A DNA stretch of 23,306 nucleotides from assembly GCA_036822055.1 (NCBI GenBank), contig DAISIK010000040.1, positions 1-23,306 on the forward strand, read 5' to 3'. The stretch's first letter is position 1, and every line of letters starts with the position of its first letter. The DNA is from DAISIK01 sp036822055 (GTDB lineage Bacteria > Verrucomicrobiota > Verrucomicrobiia > Opitutales > Puniceicoccaceae). Shown here in pieces: positions 14,968 to 22,988 of this stretch. The translations under genes were made by a program, and so were the position numbers. Below the pieces are notes generated by a model. It did no database searches, was not told the DNA's origin, and saw only the letters and a list, made by a program, of their open reading frames with translations.

Positions 14968-15930
14968 TCAGGTACCGGTAATGGCGTTGATGAGGCGCTG
15001 GTTGAAATCCTCGGCGGCGTTGTGGCCGGTTTGGCGGAGGGCCTGGACCATGGCGGCCACTTCGGTCAAACGGGCCATGTCCCGACCGGGCCGGACGGGG
15101 ATTTCAATATGGGGAACCTCAGTGTCGAGGATGTTGAGGTATTTTTGGTCGAGACCGGTGCGGTCTTCGTCGCCCCCATCGTCGGGATGAACGTAGGAGA
15201 TGATCAAGTCGATCCGCTTTTCGATTCGGACGGAACGAATGCCAAAAAGTTTGGAAATATCGATGATGCCAATGCCGCGGCACTCCATGTAGCCCCGGGT
15301 TAGCTCAGTACCGGTGCCAACCAGCTCGTGGTCGCGGAGGAGGCGAACGTGAACCAGATCATCGGCGACGAGGCTGTGCCCGCGCTCGATGAGACCGAGG
15401 GCGGCCTCGCTCTTTCCGATTCCGCTGCGCCCGGTGATGACTACACCGATGCCGCGAACGTCGAGCAGGGTGCCATGGAGGGTGGTTCGGGGGGCGAAGA
15501 GCTCCTCGAGGCGTAGAGTGGCCTCGGTGGTGAGGGATTTTGACTTGAGGGGGGAGCGAAAGAGGGGGATTTCAAAGCGTTCCGAGGTATCGATCAATGC
15601 CTTGGTCGGGGCGAGGTTTCGGCTGATGATGAAGCAGGGGATCTGGCGCCGCGCCATCTTCTCGAGAACCCGCTGGATGAATTCCTCATCGGAATCGCGC
15701 AGATAAGCCATTTCCCCGGCGCCGAGGACCTGAACCCGTTTGTGGGCGAAAAAACGAAAATAATCGGTTAGGGCCAGAGCGGGACGATTGAGGCTTTTTT
15801 CTCCGATAATCCGATCGAGGCGATTCTTGCCCGCAATGAGCTGGAGCTTAAGGGCGCTGCCGGAGTGACGATAAAATTCCGCCACGGTGATTCCCTCAAC
15901 CGTTTGTTCTTTGTGCAGGGGCGATTTCAT
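14968..15930 (-). CDS. hprK: HPr kinase/phosphorylase
   Basis: A 320-residue protein, the usual length. The N-terminal HprK domain is followed by the kinase domain with Walker A GRSGIGKS (167-174), His152 in LHG, and the family signature MECRGIGIID (215-224) within LTRGYMECRG. It phosphorylates and dephosphorylates HPr on serine, linking sugar or energy status to regulation. It is the last gene of the minus-strand lpt cluster, 29 bases after lptB. In Gram-negatives hprK/ptsN genes commonly lie near lptB-rpoN; here rpoN and hpf are absent between them. It is convergent with the transglycosylase gene, with 39 bases between the stops. Confidence 0.95.
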   Translation of the reverse strand: MKSPLHKEQTVEGITVAEFYRHSGSALKLQLIAGKNRLDRIIGEKSLNRPALALTDYFRFFAHKRVQVLGAGEMAYLRDSDEEFIQRVLEKMARRQIPCFIISRNLAPTKALIDTSERFEIPLFRSPLKSKSLTTEATLRLEELFAPRTTLHGTLLDVRGIGVVITGRSGIGKSEAALGLIERGHSLVADDLVHVRLLRDHELVGTGTELTRGYMECRGIGIIDISKLFGIRSVRIEKRIDLIISYVHPDDGGDEDRTGLDQKYLNILDTEVPHIEIPVRPGRDMARLTEVAAMVQALRQTGHNAAEDFNQRLINAITGT

Positions 15931-15959
15931 GGAGGATCCGGGTTTGGTTGGGGTTTAGC

Positions 15960-16706
15960 TCAGTACCGAAAGTTCTCGCCGAGGTAGAGGCGTCGGCTCT
16001 CGGGATCGTTGATCAAAAAGTCGCGGTCTCCCTCGGCGAGGATGCGACCCTCGTGGAGGAGATAGGCCCGATTAACAATTTCCAGGGTTTCTCGGACATT
16101 GTGATCGGTGATGAGGATGCCGATGCCTTTCTGCCTCAATTTTCGAATAATGTCCTGAACCTCGGCAACGCTGCGAGGATCCACCCCGCTGAAAGGTTCG
16201 TCCATGAGGAGGAACTGGGGGCGTAGGACGAGGGCACGGGCTATCTCCAGGCGGCGGCGCTCGCCGCCGCTCAAGGTGTAGGCCCGCTGCTCGGCGAGGT
16301 GGCAGAGACCCAGCTCCTCGAGGATTTCCCCGGAGCGCTGGATTTGTTCGCGCCGGGGGATGGAAAGGGTTTGGAGAACTCCGAGGAGGTTGTCCTTTAC
16401 CTTCAGCTTTCTAAAGACGGAAGCCTCCTGAGGAAGGTAGCCGAGCCCTAGCCGGGCTCGGCGGTGCATGGGGAGGTGGGTAATGGGCTCCCCGTTGAGT
16501 GCGATGGTCCCGCCCCTGGCGCGGATGAGACCGACAATAAGGTAGAAACAGGTGGTTTTTCCGGCTCCGTTGGGTCCGAGAAGCCCGACGACCTCGCCCC
16601 CGTTGATGGTCAGGTCAACCTCGGCAACGACGGTCCGCAAGCCGTAGGTTTTGGTGAGACCGCGGGCGCTCAATAAACTGGGAGGGGGTGAGTCTCGATC
16701 AATCAT
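15960..16706 (-). CDS. lptB: LPS export ABC transporter ATP-binding protein LptB
   Basis: A 248-residue ATPase that powers extraction of lipopolysaccharide from the inner membrane with LptFG. Walker A GPNGAGKTT is at 44-52, the Q-loop region GYLPQEASVFRKL at 91-103, the signature LSGGE at 147-151, Walker B LLMDEP at 168-173 and the switch His204 in ITDHN. The QEASVFRKL and FSGVDP-SV wording is specific to LptB. The ATG at 16706 shares its first base with the lptA stop (TGATG), so the genes are coupled. lptF and lptG are not in the window, as is common. Confidence 0.95.
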   Translation of the reverse strand: MIDRDSPPPSLLSARGLTKTYGLRTVVAEVDLTINGGEVVGLLGPNGAGKTTCFYLIVGLIRARGGTIALNGEPITHLPMHRRARLGLGYLPQEASVFRKLKVKDNLLGVLQTLSIPRREQIQRSGEILEELGLCHLAEQRAYTLSGGERRRLEIARALVLRPQFLLMDEPFSGVDPRSVAEVQDIIRKLRQKGIGILITDHNVRETLEIVNRAYLLHEGRILAEGDRDFLINDPESRRLYLGENFRY

Positions 16707-17338
16707 CAAGGGCGAATGGCAGCTTCGCTGGTTTGGGTGTCGGACGGCAGGTCCTCGGGCTCGGACGGCAGGGGAGTTTGGGAGCGGGAGGTTGGCTGAT
16801 TCAGACCGAGACCACGGATGTCCGGGAGGATGGCCCGCGGTCGGTTATCGCTATCGCCTGATTCAATCCTGACGGTGCGCTCGCCCTCGGTGATGGTCAT
16901 TCGGTACCCAGTTAAAACGCCGCGTTGGTCACGAAGGACGGGGGATTCCTCGAGGAAGATTTTTCCCTCAGCCGGGAGAATAATCATCCTGCCGGCAGTG
17001 GCTTCCCGGTCGGCCTGCTGGACCCGGACGTCCCCGGTTGCGAGGATCGTTTCAATCTTGCCGAATTCGCCGATCGATTCGCCCTCTTTCGCGAGGCGCG
17101 AGGTTATGACCTCGAGCCTGGCACAGGTAGCGTAAAGGTCGGTGGCGCGGATGGTGACATTGCCCTCGAAAATGAATCGATTTTGGGAGGCAGTGGAGAC
17201 TAGTTCCAAGGTGTCGCTATCAACCGTGGTCGGGAAGACGGTTTTTTCCGGAGTTGCGGAACCCGAGAGCGGGAGGAGTAGGCTTGCCAGGGCCAGCAAA
17301 AGAGGGAGAAATCGGCAGGGTTTGGCTGGCCACTTCAT
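16706..17338 (-). CDS. lptA: LptA / OstA-like LPS transport periplasmic protein
   Basis: A 210-residue protein with a signal peptide (LPLLLALASLLLPLSG, then cleavage near SATP) and an OstA-type beta-jellyroll region at about 35-160 (SDTLELV, FIFEGNVTIRATDLYATCARLEV, ATGDVRVQQADREATAGRMII). LptA bridges inner and outer membranes by stacking these folds, and carries LPS. The C-terminal 40 residues are Pro/Ser-rich and look disordered. Its ATG overlaps the lptC stop (ATGA), and lptB follows. Sequence similarity in this family is weak, so the context carries much of the weight. Confidence 0.85.
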   Translation of the reverse strand: MKWPAKPCRFLPLLLALASLLLPLSGSATPEKTVFPTTVDSDTLELVSTASQNRFIFEGNVTIRATDLYATCARLEVITSRLAKEGESIGEFGKIETILATGDVRVQQADREATAGRMIILPAEGKIFLEESPVLRDQRGVLTGYRMTITEGERTVRIESGDSDNRPRAILPDIRGLGLNQPTSRSQTPLPSEPEDLPSDTQTSEAAIRP

Positions 17339-17847
17339 CGGAGGATATTGCTTACCGTATCACTAAACTGAACCCGTGCACCATTGGTTATGAGGAGGCG
17401 TTTTTCAGGGCTGGACCACGTCCAATCTTTTCCATCAAGCTTGAAGCCGGGGCCATCGACAATCAGAAAATCCGGTCCGGAGAGGTTTCCGTCTCGTAGA
17501 TCAATGGTGGCATGAGGGCTGCGGATGGTGGTGTTTTGTGAGGGGAGGGGATCAAAGATCCGGAAGGTGAGTTGTTCAATCTGTATCAGAAAACTGGATA
17601 CAAAGAGACCGGTGTCACCCCGGAGTTCCCATTTGATGAGACCCGCCTCATCAAAATCGCGCAGACTGAAGCTCCGAATCGGCTCCTCGGGCAGGACGCT
17701 CGAAGGATCTGTTTGCACGACTGCCCTGAGGGAGGTAGGCGCGGCGGTGGCGATCCAGTAGCCCAAAGCGAGGAGAAGACGGACGGGAAGGGAGGAAAAC
17801 CTCGCTGGCACAACGTTTGCAGTGCCTGATTGAAAGGGGGTCCTCAT
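17335..17847 (-). CDS. lptC: LptC-like LPS export protein
   Basis: A 170-residue protein with one N-terminal hydrophobic segment (about 19-43) that would anchor it or act as a signal, followed by a periplasmic LptC-type fold (IRSFSLRDFDEAGLIKWELRGD, RSPHATIDLRDGNLSG, VDGPGFKLDGKDWTW). LptC hands LPS from LptBFG to LptA. Both ends are ATGA overlaps, with the lipoprotein gene before and lptA after. The assignment combines weak fold-type similarity with strong position. Confidence 0.8.
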   Translation of the reverse strand: MRTPFQSGTANVVPARFSSLPVRLLLALGYWIATAAPTSLRAVVQTDPSSVLPEEPIRSFSLRDFDEAGLIKWELRGDTGLFVSSFLIQIEQLTFRIFDPLPSQNTTIRSPHATIDLRDGNLSGPDFLIVDGPGFKLDGKDWTWSSPEKRLLITNGARVQFSDTVSNILR

Positions 17848-18251
17848 CGGAGGTTTAGTCGCTGCCGAACGTCGTCGAAGAGGAGGCGGGAGAGGTTCTC
17901 GTCGCCCAGAACGCCAATGCGTATCATCATGGTGGAGACACCAGCAGTCATCGGCTTGACGGTGTAGGTTATTTTTTTGTCAGCTGCTTCAGAGCGGGCT
18001 ACGACTCGGGCTGAAAGCCCGTCGAGGTTTTCCTCGAGAAGGGTAAACTGCTTGGCCTCAACGCTTTCGAGAATAGCGCGATAGATGAGGTGGTGGCGGG
18101 CTTCCAATTGCCCACTCAAACCACCCCGCAGGTAGGCCACGGTACCAGCGGCTCCTCCGGCAGCCGCAGCAATACAGCCGGAGAGGAAAACGAGGATGGC
18201 AGCGAAGCTGAGGGGTACGAGGGGAAAGATAAAGGAGCGTTGGGAGGCCAT
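17844..18251 (-). CDS. DUF3568-like lipoprotein
   Basis: A 135-residue protein. A hydrophobic signal ends in FLSGC (Cys26), followed by an Ala/Gly-rich stretch (AAAAGGAAGTVAYLRG) and an alpha/beta domain. This layout, a GC-AA-GAGAGTVAY motif then a YRA-L-ESVE-K-F segment, is that of DUF3568 lipoproteins. The function is unknown. Nine bases separate it from the upstream thrH-like gene, and its stop overlaps lptC. Location in the lpt operon makes an envelope role plausible, but that is inference. Confidence 0.75.
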   Translation of the reverse strand: MASQRSFIFPLVPLSFAAILVFLSGCIAAAAGGAAGTVAYLRGGLSGQLEARHHLIYRAILESVEAKQFTLLEENLDGLSARVVARSEAADKKITYTVKPMTAGVSTMMIRIGVLGDENLSRLLFDDVRQRLNLR

Positions 18252-18260
18252 GGTAACGGT

Positions 18261-18863
18261 CTACCGCATGTGACTTTCAAAGAAGTGCCGAAGTTCCTCA
18301 TGATTGCGAGCAACCGGAAGGTCTGGCTGGGATGCCGCGAAGGCCTCGGTCGGGCAATAAAGGGAGCTGTGGTCGGCTGCACGCAGCATGGTGAGGTCGT
18401 TGAAGGAATCTCCGGCGGCGAGTACCTGGAAGCCGAGGAGCTGAAAGGAGGTGACGGCCTTGCGCTTGTGATCCCGGAGGCGGAGATGGTAATCGGCAAT
18501 GCGGCGGTTTTCCCCAAGTTCGAGGTGATGACAAAAGAGGGTGGGATCCCCAAGCTGGTGCATGAGGGGGCGGGCGAACTCCTCAAAGGTATCGGAGAGA
18601 ATGATCAACCTGGAGACAGACTGGACCCATTGCACAAATTCAAGGGCACCGGGGAGGGGCTTGAGGGAAGCGACGACGGCTTCGATGTCGCCAAGGGTGA
18701 GGCCTTCCTGATCGAGAATATCAAGGCGGTAGCGCATGAGTTTATCGTAATCGGGCTCGTCTCGAGTGGTGCGTCGGAGTCCGGGAAGACCGGTGACTTC
18801 GGCCAGACCGACCCAGATTTCCGGGATGAGAACTCCTTCAAGATCGAGGGTTACGAGATGCAT
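18261..18863 (-). CDS. thrH: ThrH-like phosphoserine phosphatase / homoserine phosphotransferase
   Basis: A 200-residue HAD-family protein. Motif I is TLDLEGVLIPEIW (Asp7, Glu9), which is the unusual D-E version typical of ThrH. TRDEPDYDKLMRYRLDILD, ILSDTFEEFARPLMHQLG and AAGDSFNDLTML follow, aligned in order with Pseudomonas ThrH. The enzyme dephosphorylates phosphoserine and can transfer the phosphate to homoserine. The start at ATG 18863 gives the family length and N-terminus; the open frame continues upstream to 18989 without family resemblance. It lies first in the run leading into the lpt genes, 142 bases after the dksA-like stop. Confidence 0.88.
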   Translation of the reverse strand: MHLVTLDLEGVLIPEIWVGLAEVTGLPGLRRTTRDEPDYDKLMRYRLDILDQEGLTLGDIEAVVASLKPLPGALEFVQWVQSVSRLIILSDTFEEFARPLMHQLGDPTLFCHHLELGENRRIADYHLRLRDHKRKAVTSFQLLGFQVLAAGDSFNDLTMLRAADHSSLYCPTEAFAASQPDLPVARNHEELRHFFESHMR

Positions 18864-19005
18864 GCCGCCATTGCGTGGCTTAATGAATGAAAGGTCAAGA
18901 GTGCCCATGCAGTTGCGGCTCGGTTCTGCCGGGGTTGGCGGGGTGCCTTGGGTCAGGTAGCAGCCGATCCAGATCGGTCCGGGTGGCAACCTTACCCCGC
19001 GGGAA

Positions 19006-19347
19006 TCAGGAGTACTTTGAGAGGCAGGAGAGGCAAGTGGGGCTGCCCGGGGCGAGGGTCAATCGCTCGAGATCGATGTCTTTATGACAGACATTGCAGG
19101 TTCCAAATTTTCCTTGATCGATCCGTTTGAGAGCCAGTTCCAGGCGTCGAATCTCCGCTTCGACTTCCCTTCTGGTAGCGAGAGCCATTTGCTGCATTTG
19201 CATGGCGTCGAGACGGGAAAGGCGACCGATGGCCACATCGGGCTCAATCGCTTTGAGGTTATCGCCGTCTGCATCGAGCTGCTGCTTGAGTTCGGCAAGT
19301 TTTTCGAGAATGCCGGGGCGAAAGGTTTCCTGGAGGTAGGGGTTCAC
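19006..19347 (-). CDS. TraR/DksA-family zinc-finger protein
   Basis: A 113-residue protein with a GTG start. A helical coiled part (residues 10-75, LEKLAELKQQL and REVEAEIRRLELALKRI) precedes the DksA-type zinc finger CNVCHKDIDLE...PTCLSC (Cys84, 87, 105, 108; C-X2-C-X17-C-X2-C). Such proteins insert the coiled tip into the RNA polymerase secondary channel or act as general regulators. It lacks the full length of E. coli DksA (about 150 residues) and the DxxDxA tip is not obvious, so it may not be a ppGpp co-factor. It heads the minus-strand cluster and is divergent from the SDR gene. Confidence 0.88.
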   Translation of the reverse strand: MNPYLQETFRPGILEKLAELKQQLDADGDNLKAIEPDVAIGRLSRLDAMQMQQMALATRREVEAEIRRLELALKRIDQGKFGTCNVCHKDIDLERLTLAPGSPTCLSCLSKYS

Positions 19348-19447
19348 TGTAGTTGCCTAGAGCAGATTGGATGAAGGGTCGAGTCACGAAGAAAAGGTTT
19401 TGAACTGGCAGTTGACGAAGGCGTGCATTTGCGGGGAGAGTAAATCG

Positions 19448-20149
19448 ATGAAGGGAGTCTATCTGATCACGGGAGCATCGTCCGGAATCGGCCTGGCTGT
19501 GGCAAAGCAACTCAGCGAGGAAGGAGCCACGGTCTATGGATTGGCGCGCCGGGTGGAGCGGCTTCCCGAGAGAGTGGTGCCCGCGGAGTGCAATTTGAGG
19601 AATGAGCGAGACTTGAGGCGAGTGTTCGCCGGGTTTGCTGAGCAAAAGCTGCAGTTTGACGGGGTGGTGAACTCTGCCGGAGTGGCTTATTCCTCGCGGA
19701 TACTCGATGGCGACATCGAGGAGTGGAGGGAAATGTGGGAAGTAAACGTCCAGGCGCTCGCTCTTTGCTGCCAGCTTGCCGTGCCACTGATGGCGCCAAG
19801 CGGGATGATCCTCAATCTCTCAAGTTTAAGTGGACACCGGGTGACCCCTTCCGGGGGGTACTACGCGCCGACCAAATTTGCGGTCCGGGCGATCACGGAA
19901 TCCTTGAGACTGGAACTGCGGGGCTCGGGGAGCAGCATTCGGGTGGGTTCGGTCTCTCCGGGTTTTGTTGATACCCCGATTTTGGAGACTTATTTTCGCA
20001 GGACGCCTGAGCGGCGGGAAAGCGTGAAGAAGGAGGGGATGATGCTCTCCCCGGAAGTAGTGGCCCAAACGATTGTGGCGACTCTGGAGCAACCCGAAAC
20101 GGTTGAGGTCGGAGATGTAGTGCTGAGGAGCGTCTTTCAAGGCTCATGA
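19448..20149 (+). CDS. Short-chain dehydrogenase/reductase
   Basis: A 233-residue SDR oxidoreductase with an NAD(P)-binding TGASSGIG motif (8-15), the NSAG motif (75-78), catalytic Ser in NLSSLSG (about 125-126) and YAPTK (Tyr139, Lys143). The pattern resembles YdfG-type 3-hydroxy acid dehydrogenases, but the substrate is not readable from sequence. The ATG at 19448 follows GGGGAGAG with good spacing. The stop overlaps the start of the next gene (ATGA), so both are translated together. Confidence 0.9.
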   Translation: MKGVYLITGASSGIGLAVAKQLSEEGATVYGLARRVERLPERVVPAECNLRNERDLRRVFAGFAEQKLQFDGVVNSAGVAYSSRILDGDIEEWREMWEVNVQALALCCQLAVPLMAPSGMILNLSSLSGHRVTPSGGYYAPTKFAVRAITESLRLELRGSGSSIRVGSVSPGFVDTPILETYFRRTPERRESVKKEGMMLSPEVVAQTIVATLEQPETVEVGDVVLRSVFQGS

Positions 20150-20949
20150 AAATTCTTTTTCTTGGAGACATTGTCGGAAAGCCCGGCCGCCATGCCGTAC
20201 GCGACCTCTTGCCGGGAGCAATTGCCGATCATGGGATAGACTTGGTTATCGCCAATGCGGAGAATGCTGCGGGTGGAAGTGGTTTAACGGCTGAGATCGC
20301 CCAAGAGCTGATCGACTACGGTATTGATGGATTGACCCTGGGCGACCACGTATGGGACCAAAAGGGTTTCGCAGCGAGGATTGGAGACCTCGATCAAGTT
20401 TGCCGACCTTTAAATTTACCAACCTCGGCTCCGGGTCGCGGCCACTTAATATTGACAGGTCGGGGAGGCGTTCGAACCGGTGTTTTAACCCTGCTCGGGA
20501 AAGAGTTCATGCGACCGATGGCCTACCCCATGGTCGAGGTTTTTGAGCGGTTCATGCGAGAGAACCGGGGACTGGCAGAGGTTTGGATGGTAGAGATCCA
20601 CGCCGAGGCAACCTCGGAAAAGGTGGCGATGGGGTGGTTTCTGGATGGGAAGGTGGCGGCCGTACTCGGAACTCACACCCATATTCCAACTGCAGATGCC
20701 CGGGTGCTTCCCAAAGGGACAGCCTACCTGACCGACCTCGGAATGTCCGGACCCTACACTTCAGTATTGGGCCGCGAAGTAGGGCCGATTCTCGCTAAAT
20801 TGAAAGACGGTATCCCGAGACCATTTCCGGTGGCGACGGAGGACGTCCGGTTGTCGGGGGCCTTGGTCGAGGTTGATCCAATAAATGGTGGAGCTCGTTC
20901 CATTGAGCGCTTTGAAGAAAAGGTTTCGGAGGCGACTGGAGAACGGTAG
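20146..20949 (+). CDS. YmdB-like metallophosphoesterase (TIGR00282 family)
   Basis: A 267-residue protein. Metal-site motifs are in order: FLGDIVGKPGR (Asp8), NAENAAGG (Glu39, Asn40), LGDHVWDQ (Asp67, His68), EIHAEATSEK, GTHTHIPTAD and DLGMSGPY. In B. subtilis YmdB this family hydrolyses cyclic nucleotides and affects biofilm and motility. Position 67, normally Asn in the GNH motif, is Asp here. It overlaps the SDR gene by ATGA, which suggests a shared transcript, but I know of no functional link between the two. Confidence 0.9.
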   Translation: MKILFLGDIVGKPGRHAVRDLLPGAIADHGIDLVIANAENAAGGSGLTAEIAQELIDYGIDGLTLGDHVWDQKGFAARIGDLDQVCRPLNLPTSAPGRGHLILTGRGGVRTGVLTLLGKEFMRPMAYPMVEVFERFMRENRGLAEVWMVEIHAEATSEKVAMGWFLDGKVAAVLGTHTHIPTADARVLPKGTAYLTDLGMSGPYTSVLGREVGPILAKLKDGIPRPFPVATEDVRLSGALVEVDPINGGARSIERFEEKVSEATGER

Positions 20950-20979
20950 CAACCCTATGGGCGCTGCCAGTCCGGTTGG

Positions 20980-22815
20980 GTGAGATGGGTTGTTGGCCAA
21001 GGTCGCCGTGCGGAACGGGGTTTCTTGGCTCGTCATTGCCTTGGGACCTCGGGTATTGCTCGAGTAGTGGGAGCGAAAGAAAGTCAGGGGCAGGAGAAGA
21101 TCCATCCAAAGAAAGCCAGCTATCGTTTGCTTTTCATTTTGGTTCCGGTGGTTTACGGAGCACTCTACCTTCTTGATTACAGTGGAACTCCGCTCGGTTT
21201 GAATCCAGTGCTCGATGGGAAGGAGTCCCTCATTTTAGCAGAGCAGATCGCCACGGGAGAGCTCCCTCCGGAGCCGTTTTATCGAGCGCCACTCTACTCC
21301 GGAATTTTATCGCTTTGGTTTTTAGTCGGAGGATCGGCGGAGTGGCTTCCTCTGGTGGCCCGCGGTCTCAACTACCTTTGTTTGTTGGGCTCTGCATTCC
21401 TCGTCTATCGTCTGGTGCGAGTCTGTTGGGGTGAAGGGGTTCCCGAATGGACCGCTCCCCTGGCGGGGCTGCTTTATGGAGTCTACCCGGTGGCATGGTT
21501 TTTCGCGGGAGATCCCCTCGATGTTACGCTGGCGATCTTTTTCTTCCTCGGTGCGCTGCATGAGTTGCTTCGCCCGGATCGATCCTGGAAGACTGAGGTA
21601 AGGGGAGGGCTGCTGCTCGGACTGGCAATCCTGACCCGCCCTCATTTTCTAGTCCTCTTGCCACTACTGGCGCTGCGGCTTTGGCCGGGACGAAAGCTTC
21701 GTTTGGAGGCCTTGGGGGCAATCGGGGGAGCCGGAACCTGCCTGCTCCTGATGGGTTGGATCAATTATTTTGTTGGGGGAGAGTTTCGACCAACTCCATG
21801 GCAGGGAAGTTTCAATCTCTGGGCAGCCAACCGAGTCGGCAGTACGGGAACCTTTTTCTCTCAACGCTATGAAGTTCCCCTGGAACGGACGTATCGGAAC
21901 CCGGCGCGACAGGAGGGAGAATGGGCTTACGGCTTGGCGACCGGTAAAAAACCGCCCTACGCCATTTCAGAAATGAATGGATGGTTCCGGGGACAACTGG
22001 TGCAGGAGTTCAGGGAAGATCCGGGGTCCATCATTGGGGTGATGGGGAGGAAAACCCTGGCCTTGCTGTATCATCATGAGCAATACAACAACAAGACCTA
22101 TCGATTTCACGCAGAGCGAGCCTTGCTCCTGAAATGGAATCCATTGGGATGGAGTTGGGTGTTGATGTTGGCCGGGTGCTCGTTGGTCGTGCACGGGTTG
22201 GGATTTGGTCGGTCGTTGGGTAGTTTATGGTTGGCGGTAGCGGTGTTCACAGCGGGAGTTTTGGTTTTTTATGCGAGTGCTCGCTTTCGACTTCCGCTGG
22301 TGGCGCCCCTCCTGGTGATTGGTGCGGGAACGGCTGGCCTTGCCGTCTCCGGGAGCGGAAGATGGCCGTCCCTCTGGAAGACCGGGTTTCTGATCCCTCT
22401 TTTAGCCCTCACTCTGATCGACTTTGGGAGGGTTGACCAGAGTATCCGCACGACCCTTGAAGATCGATTACTAGTGGCAGCAGCAGCTCTCGAAAGTGGA
22501 CAACCAGACGTCGCCGAACTGGAAGCTGCAAAAGTCCTCGAAGTACTTCCGACCCGAAGGAATGCCCTACTCCTGGCCATAACCGGTGGCTATGAAAACG
22601 ACCTGCTGGCGACCGCAGCTTCTGGCGTGTTGCCAAATCAGGCGCGTGCAGCGATTCAACTGGAGCGGCTTGCGAAGATCGGGAAAGATTTGGAGGCTTT
22701 TGACGAAGTGAGGCTGATGTACGGACTGCTGTTGAATTCGACCTCAGATCCGAGGGCGGCCTGGAAGCGGGCGGTCCAGCAATACATTGAGCAGCGGGAT
22801 GCTCTCGGGAGGTAA
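20980..22815 (+). CDS. Multi-pass membrane protein, GT39/ArnT-like glycosyltransferase candidate
   Basis: A protein of about 611 residues with many hydrophobic segments. The order is a first helix (LLFILVPVVYGALYLLDY), a loop with LNPVLDGKESLILAEQIATGELPPEPFYRAPLYS, then LLYGVYPVAWFFAG and AILTRPHFLVLLPLLALRL. This layout of an acidic periplasmic loop after helix 1, a proline-rich YRAPLY and an LTRP segment is typical of the PMT/GT39 membrane glycosyltransferases. The C-terminal 130 residues are soluble and helical, TPR-like in feel. The start is uncertain: GTG at 20980 or GTG at 21067, neither with a strong Shine-Dalgarno; the shorter form removes a poorly conserved-looking leader. Confidence 0.75.
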   Translation: MRWVVGQGRRAERGFLARHCLGTSGIARVVGAKESQGQEKIHPKKASYRLLFILVPVVYGALYLLDYSGTPLGLNPVLDGKESLILAEQIATGELPPEPFYRAPLYSGILSLWFLVGGSAEWLPLVARGLNYLCLLGSAFLVYRLVRVCWGEGVPEWTAPLAGLLYGVYPVAWFFAGDPLDVTLAIFFFLGALHELLRPDRSWKTEVRGGLLLGLAILTRPHFLVLLPLLALRLWPGRKLRLEALGAIGGAGTCLLLMGWINYFVGGEFRPTPWQGSFNLWAANRVGSTGTFFSQRYEVPLERTYRNPARQEGEWAYGLATGKKPPYAISEMNGWFRGQLVQEFREDPGSIIGVMGRKTLALLYHHEQYNNKTYRFHAERALLLKWNPLGWSWVLMLAGCSLVVHGLGFGRSLGSLWLAVAVFTAGVLVFYASARFRLPLVAPLLVIGAGTAGLAVSGSGRWPSLWKTGFLIPLLALTLIDFGRVDQSIRTTLEDRLLVAAAALESGQPDVAELEAAKVLEVLPTRRNALLLAITGGYENDLLATAASGVLPNQARAAIQLERLAKIGKDLEAFDEVRLMYGLLLNSTSDPRAAWKRAVQQYIEQRDALGR

Positions 22816-22827
22816 GCCAGTGGTTTG

Positions 22828-22844
22828 GCCGGGATTTTCCCGGC
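22828..22844 (+). other. Hairpin after the membrane-protein gene
   Basis: GCCGGGA - TTT - TCCCGGC, a perfect 7-base stem, 12 bases after the stop. It has no following T tract, so it is not a canonical terminator, but may stabilise the mRNA end. Confidence 0.4.
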
Positions 22845-22872
22845 TCAGTCGGGGAGGGGGGATTAAATTCTC

Positions 22873-22902
22873 TTGACCCTCAAAATTTCGGGACAATATA
22901 AG
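22873..22902 (+). promoter_or_regulatory. Promoter of the tRNA-Ala gene
   Basis: TTGACC (22873-22878), an 18-base spacer, then TATAAG (22897-22902), each five of six to consensus. The tRNA begins 11 bases after the -10 element. Confidence 0.75.
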
Positions 22903-22912
22903 TGTAGTCTTT

Positions 22913-22988
22913 GGGGCCGTAGCTCAGTTGGAAGAGCGCCACAATGGCATTGTGGAGGTCGTCGGTTCGATCCCGATCGGCTCCACCA
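22913..22988 (+). tRNA. tRNA-Ala (anticodon GGC)
   Basis: A 76-base cloverleaf. The acceptor stem GGGGCCG pairs with CGGCTCC and contains the G3:U70 pair that marks alanine tRNAs. The D stem is GCTC/GAGC. The anticodon stem CCACA/TGTGG encloses the loop ATGGCAT with anticodon GGC. The T arm is GTCGG-TTCGATC-CCGAT. The CCA end is encoded at 22986-22988. It has its own promoter just upstream. Confidence 0.97.

Noticed and set aside
22828..22844. Rho-independent terminator after the membrane-protein gene
   Set aside because: Good stem but no T tract, so I list it only as a hairpin.
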